Positions 4,693-7,713 of a stretch of 7,713 nucleotides of DNA are shown here, in pieces; the first letter of the stretch is position 1; each line of letters starts with the position of its first letter. The notes beneath the pieces are model-generated. The model made no database searches, was not told the origin of the DNA, and was given only the letters and a program-made list of their open reading frames with translations. The stretch lies in assembly GCA_015520065.1 (NCBI GenBank), contig WAQV01000036.1, positions 1 to 7,713 on the forward strand, given 5' to 3'. Source of the stretch: Candidatus Pacearchaeota archaeon. GTDB taxonomy: Archaea > Nanobdellota > Nanobdellia > Pacearchaeales > GW2011-AR1. The position numbers and the translations under genes were made by a program.

Positions 4693-5643
4693 ATGAACAA
4701 TGTTCTCTTAGTGACGACAAAACGTTCGATACATGCCTCAAAGCTAGAAGAAGAATTGTCTTTCTTAGGAACACCTTATTTTAGACTTAATACAGATGAG
4801 GTTGGACTAAAGAACTTGCCTCAACTATATCTAGATAGAGATAATATAAGAATCTGGACTAAAGATTGTAAATTGAATTTGTCTCAATTTGAGGTCATAT
4901 GGTGGGATGAAGTGGTGCCAAATCCAAAGATTTACGAAAACATTCCTTATGGAAAATGGGCTTTTTTAGAAACTCAAAAAGCAAGTGATTGGATATTAAG
5001 TAGTCTAGATGCAGTGTATGTCAATGACCCTATAGAGATAATTCGGTCAAGTAATAAAGTAAAACAATTAAAAAAAGCAAGAGATGTTGGCCTTTACATA
5101 CCTCAGACAACCATAGTTTCTGAATATAAATCGCTTGAAGAATTTCTTGAGCAAGAGACAGTATATAAGCCAATTTCAAGACCAACAAAAGAGAATGTTA
5201 ATGGCGATTTTGTAATATATACTAATGTAGTAAACAAGGATGAAATAGATCCTAATTCTCTTGATTGTAAACTTTCTCTTTTTCAAAGATATATATCTAA
5301 GAAATATGAAATAAGAGCATATGTAATAAATAATGAATGCTTAGCAGCCGAAATTCACAGTCAAGCTAGTGAACGTTCAAAGATAGATTGGAGAAGATAT
5401 GATATTGCTAATACTCCATATTACCAGCACACTCTTCCTGATGAAATAAGTGAAAAATTAATACGTTTAACAAAATCTTTTAATCTTTACTATTCGGCAA
5501 TAGATCTTATAAAAACCCCTAGAGATGAGTATGTATTCTTAGAGTTAAACCCACAAGGGATGTGGTTATGGGTGGAAAAGTTAACAGGTTTACAAATTAC
5601 AAGAAAGTTAGCTACTCTCCTTTCATCTCATAAAACTTTTTGA
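4693..5643 (+). CDS. ATP-grasp peptide ligase, MvdC/MvdD (graspetide synthetase) family
   Basis: These enzymes use ATP to activate Asp/Glu side chains of a ribosomal peptide and join them to Thr/Ser (ester) or Lys (amide) side chains. The 316-residue length matches the family. Visible in order: the N-terminal pre-ATP-grasp domain with FRLNTDE (30-36) and IWWDE (69-73); VNDP and SSNKVKQLKKARDVGLYIP (110-137); the ATP-binding lysine in VYKPISRP (157-164); QRYISKKYEIRAYV (198-211); the family signature DWRRYD (232-237); and metal-binding SAIDLI (Asp271) and FLELNPQG (Glu284, Asn286), followed by WLWVEKLTGLQI. DWRRYD and the NPxGxWxWxExxTG ending separate this family from RimK and D-Ala ligases. 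The partner is probably the 91-residue protein upstream. No second ligase, transporter or protease is adjacent on this strand. Its end overlaps the convergent gene by 32 bp. Confidence 0.85.
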   Translation: MNNVLLVTTKRSIHASKLEEELSFLGTPYFRLNTDEVGLKNLPQLYLDRDNIRIWTKDCKLNLSQFEVIWWDEVVPNPKIYENIPYGKWAFLETQKASDWILSSLDAVYVNDPIEIIRSSNKVKQLKKARDVGLYIPQTTIVSEYKSLEEFLEQETVYKPISRPTKENVNGDFVIYTNVVNKDEIDPNSLDCKLSLFQRYISKKYEIRAYVINNECLAAEIHSQASERSKIDWRRYDIANTPYYQHTLPDEISEKLIRLTKSFNLYYSAIDLIKTPRDEYVFLELNPQGMWLWVEKLTGLQITRKLATLLSSHKTF

Positions 5644-6091
5644 CCCTCTCTATATAATCTTCAATAGGCTCAAGTCCAAATTTCTCTCTCAATATGTTAA
5701 GATTATTAATATCTAATACTTCTGGAACTGTAAAATTTCCATTTAGTTGTGTTCCAAATACTTGTTTCTGTTTCATATTTATTAAGATTCTATCTGCCAA
5801 AAAAGCTACATCTTGCATAGATTCCTTATCATTCATATCAATATTAGCTATTATCAACAATAAACATTGTAATTGAAACAAAGGGTCATGATCTGAGTGT
5901 TGTGCAATTAACCATGCAGCAGAGCAGACATCATCTCCAAATTTCTCTCTTGATGGCCATCCATTCTCTTCTATAAATTCTTTTAGTAAAACAGTATTTT
6001 CCTCGAATACTTTTTTTATTAATTTTAGATCCGATGTTCTAATTGCATCCTGATCTCTCTCCTTTGCTTTTAATAGTTTTGAAGCATCCAT
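5612..6091 (-). CDS. DUF6624-like protein
   Basis: The 159-residue cytoplasmic-looking protein matches the pattern of DUF6624, a family of unknown function. Visible features: ERDQ (11-14), GWPSREKFGDD (44-54), SAAWLIAQHSDHDPLFQ (57-73), VAFLADRILINMKQKQVFGTQ (95-115) and the C-terminal NLNILREKFGLEPIEDYIER (130-149). The conserved His65, Asp67, His68 and Asp69, with the downstream GTQ, look like a possible metal or active site; that is inference. It starts at ATG 6091, with a TATA box 27 nt upstream. It converges with the ATP-grasp ligase, and the last ten codons of each overlap on opposite strands (32 bp). A role in peptide maturation is possible from position alone but is not shown. Confidence 0.72.
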   Translation of the reverse strand: MDASKLLKAKERDQDAIRTSDLKLIKKVFEENTVLLKEFIEENGWPSREKFGDDVCSAAWLIAQHSDHDPLFQLQCLLLIIANIDMNDKESMQDVAFLADRILINMKQKQVFGTQLNGNFTVPEVLDINNLNILREKFGLEPIEDYIERVKKFYEMKGE

Positions 6092-6113
6092 TAATTAAAA
6101 ATGTCAATTAAAC

Positions 6114-6123
6114 TTTATATTAA
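6114..6123 (-). promoter_or_regulatory. TATA box for the DUF6624-like gene
   Basis: The minus strand reads TTAATATAAA, centred about 27 nt upstream of ATG 6091, consistent with a leaderless transcript. Confidence 0.55.
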
Positions 6124-6184
6124 TTTCTGTTATTTGCATATTTAAGAATAAAAAATAAATAAAAGGTATTTAAACACTCATAAA

Positions 6185-6192
6185 GTTTATAG
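6185..6192 (+). promoter_or_regulatory. TATA box for the Cys-rich protein/protease unit
   Basis: GTTTATAG is centred 27-28 nt upstream of ATG 6217, the leaderless spacing. A second TATA-like element, GGTATTTAAAC (6165-6175), and a third, GCATATTTAAG (about 6136-6146), lie further upstream and could give longer transcripts. Confidence 0.5.
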
Positions 6193-6216
6193 ATTAGATA
6201 AATTTCTTTTAATAGA

Positions 6217-6630
6217 ATGAAAAAAGAGGTTTTAGCAAAGTCCAGAAACAGGTTGAAAAGAAAACTGAGAAGAAAAATTCAACCACAAGTTATAACTATT
6301 ATTTTAACAGTCATTGTTATATTATTTTTAGGTTTCTTGTTAAACTGGAAAATCTCTAAAACCTATGACAATCAAAATGAAAACCTTCCAGAAACAGCTG
6401 AAACATTCTATAGCTGCAAAACTGACAGTGATTGCATTAAAGTCAGGACTACCTGCTGCCAGTGCAGCATGGGTGGCAATGAAGAATGTCTTTCTGTTGA
6501 AGGAGCAAGCTATTATGGGGATAAACTAAAAAAAGAGTGTCAAAACCTGACTCTCTGTCCTGCTGTTTTTAATTGCAAAATAAAATCCTGCAAATGCGTT
6601 AAAGGAAGATGTACCAAAGAACTGGAATAA
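6217..6630 (+). CDS. Membrane-anchored protein with a 12-Cys outer domain
   Basis: The 137-residue protein has a very basic start (residues 1-20), one membrane helix at about 24-43 (VITIILTVIVILFLGFLLNW) and an outer domain. By the positive-inside rule the C-terminus is outside. The outer domain has twelve cysteines at 67, 73, 80, 81, 83, 91, 108, 114, 120, 125, 127 and 132, an even number suited to disulfides. The pattern CKTDSDC - CCQC - GG - C - C - CKCVKGRC resembles a small secreted Cys-rich domain common in archaea and candidate phyla bacteria (typically C..DSDC...CCGC..GG...CVNGKC). I know no function for it. The next gene, a protease, begins 22 bp before this one ends, so the two are probably co-translated; a partner or inhibitor role is speculative. 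It starts at ATG 6217, with a TATA box 27-28 nt upstream. Confidence 0.75.
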   Translation: MKKEVLAKSRNRLKRKLRRKIQPQVITIILTVIVILFLGFLLNWKISKTYDNQNENLPETAETFYSCKTDSDCIKVRTTCCQCSMGGNEECLSVEGASYYGDKLKKECQNLTLCPAVFNCKIKSCKCVKGRCTKELE

Positions 6631-7713
6631 AAAATGTTAATTTTGTATTTGTTATTGCAGCTGCTCTTGCAGTTTACTTAGTATTTAACATATCTTATGT
6701 CAGTTCTTTAAACACGTTGGGAATTAAAAAAGCAAGTTTAGAGAAAATTGATTATGAAGTTTTAAAAGAGTTGCAAAAAAACCAGAAAGCGAGAGTTATT
6801 GTAAAAATCAAAGACAGCAGTCAGTTAAATAACTCTAGCATGTTAGGAATAGGCAGCAGTTCAGCTAACAGTGTAAAAACAAAAGTTTCAGCTGTTGCAG
6901 AAGTAAAAAGAAACTCTGTAATAAGCAAAATAAATCATAAAAAAGTAAAGCACAAGTTTGATTCATCTAATGCTTTTTCTGCAGAACTCACAATAGCTGA
7001 AATTGAAACCCTCTTAAACGACCCGAATGTTGAGAGAATTAGTTATGACTATCCTATTGTTCCATTGCTTCAAGATGCAGTGAATATAACAAATGCCAGC
7101 CTAATCTGGCAGAGGCAGATAAACCTCACGAACCTTACAGGAGCAGGACAAACAGTATGCGTTATTGATACTGGGGTTAATTACTCTCATCCTGATTTAG
7201 GTGGCTGTTCTAATGAAACTTTTCTTGCTGGAAACTGTTCAAAAGTTATTGCTGGTTATGATTTTGGAAGCAATGATCCTGACCCAATGGATGCTGCTGG
7301 GTTTGATACTGGTCATGGAACTCATGTTGCTGGAATTGTTGCTGCAAATGGAGGAATTTTTGGTATTGCTAGAGATGCAAACATAATAGCAATGAAAGTC
7401 TTTGATGATTCTGGAGGTGGAAGTACTTCAAATATTATTGCTGCAATTGACTGGTGCGTTGGAAATGCATCCTTGTATAACATCTCTGTAATAACTATGA
7501 GCTTAGGTTTAACTTACGCTAATGGAACACCTATTTTGTATGATAATTATTGCGATTCAGATTTTCCTGATTTAAATAAAAGTATAAACAGCGCTATTGC
7601 AAAAAACATAACTGTAACAATATCTTCAGGAAACGAAGGAAGCACAACAAAAATAGGTGTTCCTGCTTGCATCCAGAATGCAACTCCGATTGCATCATCA
7701 ACAAAATCTGATG
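6609..7713 (+). CDS. Subtilisin-like serine protease (S8), partial at window end
   Basis: The first 368 codons are present; the gene runs off the window. Residues 11-29 are a hydrophobic signal or anchor (NFVFVIAAALAVYLVFNIS). Residues about 47-152 form an inhibitor-I9-like propeptide (ARVIVKIKD, then AFSAELTIAEIETLLNDPNV). The catalytic domain starts near 165: VIDTGVNYSHPDL carries Asp187, GHGTHVAGI carries His236, and SSGNEG carries the oxyanion Asn342. The GTSMA-type motif with the catalytic Ser lies beyond the edge. Sixteen N-x-S/T sequons, which use 16 of 33 Asn, point to a heavily glycosylated outer protein. ATG 6609 overlaps the Cys-rich gene by 22 bp. No other in-frame ATG precedes residue 78, and the signal segment lies just after 6609, so that start is preferred. 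Confidence 0.88.
   Translation, partial: MYQRTGIKNVNFVFVIAAALAVYLVFNISYVSSLNTLGIKKASLEKIDYEVLKELQKNQKARVIVKIKDSSQLNNSSMLGIGSSSANSVKTKVSAVAEVKRNSVISKINHKKVKHKFDSSNAFSAELTIAEIETLLNDPNVERISYDYPIVPLLQDAVNITNASLIWQRQINLTNLTGAGQTVCVIDTGVNYSHPDLGGCSNETFLAGNCSKVIAGYDFGSNDPDPMDAAGFDTGHGTHVAGIVAANGGIFGIARDANIIAMKVFDDSGGGSTSNIIAAIDWCVGNASLYNISVITMSLGLTYANGTPILYDNYCDSDFPDLNKSINSAIAKNITVTISSGNEGSTTKIGVPACIQNATPIASSTKSD

Noticed and set aside
4693..5643. RimK or D-Ala-D-Ala ligase as the identity of the ATP-grasp gene
   Set aside because: The DWRRYD and NPxGxWxWxExxTG signatures and the N-terminal FRLNTDE/IWWDE pattern fit the MvdC/MvdD family better.
5694..5876. Plus-strand open frame opposite the DUF6624-like gene
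   Set aside because: No promoter or recognisable protein; it overlaps a well-supported gene.
7201..7386. Leu/Met-rich open frame inside the protease gene
   Set aside because: It resembles a membrane protein only because of the frame; the subtilase frame carries Asp187 and His236 over the same bases.

Overview
The window looks like a piece of a small, AT-rich archaeal genome, most likely of the DPANN type (Pacearchaeota/Woesearchaeota-like). This is inferred from three things. Many start codons have an archaeal TATA box (TTTATAAA-like) centred about 26-28 nt upstream, as expected for leaderless transcripts. The toxin-antitoxin pair is of archaeal RelBE type. The exported proteins at the right end are rich in N-glycosylation sequons. 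The left edge carries the 3' end of a bacterial-type gyrA, a gene that many DPANN archaea have. No rRNA, tRNA, insertion sequence or CRISPR array is visible.

Layout, left to right. 1-159: the tail of gyrA. 204-437 (-): a small charged protein of unknown function. 662-1219 (+): an unknown 185-residue protein. It converges with 1208-1975 (-), a RecB/Cas4-like PD-(D/E)XK nuclease with an intact four-cysteine iron-sulfur pattern. Their 12-bp overlap is a perfect palindrome, so both proteins end in Ser-Asp-Ile. 2055-2393 (+): a two-helix membrane protein. 2437-2884 (-): a relB-relE pair with an 8-bp overlap. 2966-3745 (-): a uridine-phosphorylase-type nucleoside phosphorylase. 3810-4172 (-): a Ser/Gln-rich protein ending in a regular coiled coil.

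The most interesting part is 4376-5643 (+). A 91-residue peptide gene is followed after 41 bp by an ATP-grasp ligase of the MvdC/MvdD (graspetide, omega-ester peptide) family. The small protein has a leader-like motif, PFGIQYLE, close to the microviridin leader PFFARFLE. It ends in a Thr/Ser cluster followed by an Asp/Glu cluster, which is the layout of side chains that graspetide ligases join. I read this as a candidate precursor-ligase pair for a ribosomally made, macrocyclised peptide in an archaeon. A DUF6624-like gene (5612-6091, -) overlaps the ligase tail to tail by 32 bp; whether it belongs to the pathway is unknown.

6217-6630 and 6609-7713 (both +) overlap by 22 bp and form an export unit: a membrane-anchored protein with a 12-cysteine outer domain, then a secreted or membrane-anchored subtilisin-like protease that runs off the window before its catalytic serine. 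Several open frames begin further upstream at TTG. In those cases the TATA box supports the inner ATG, so I use starts 1975, 2884 and 4172.
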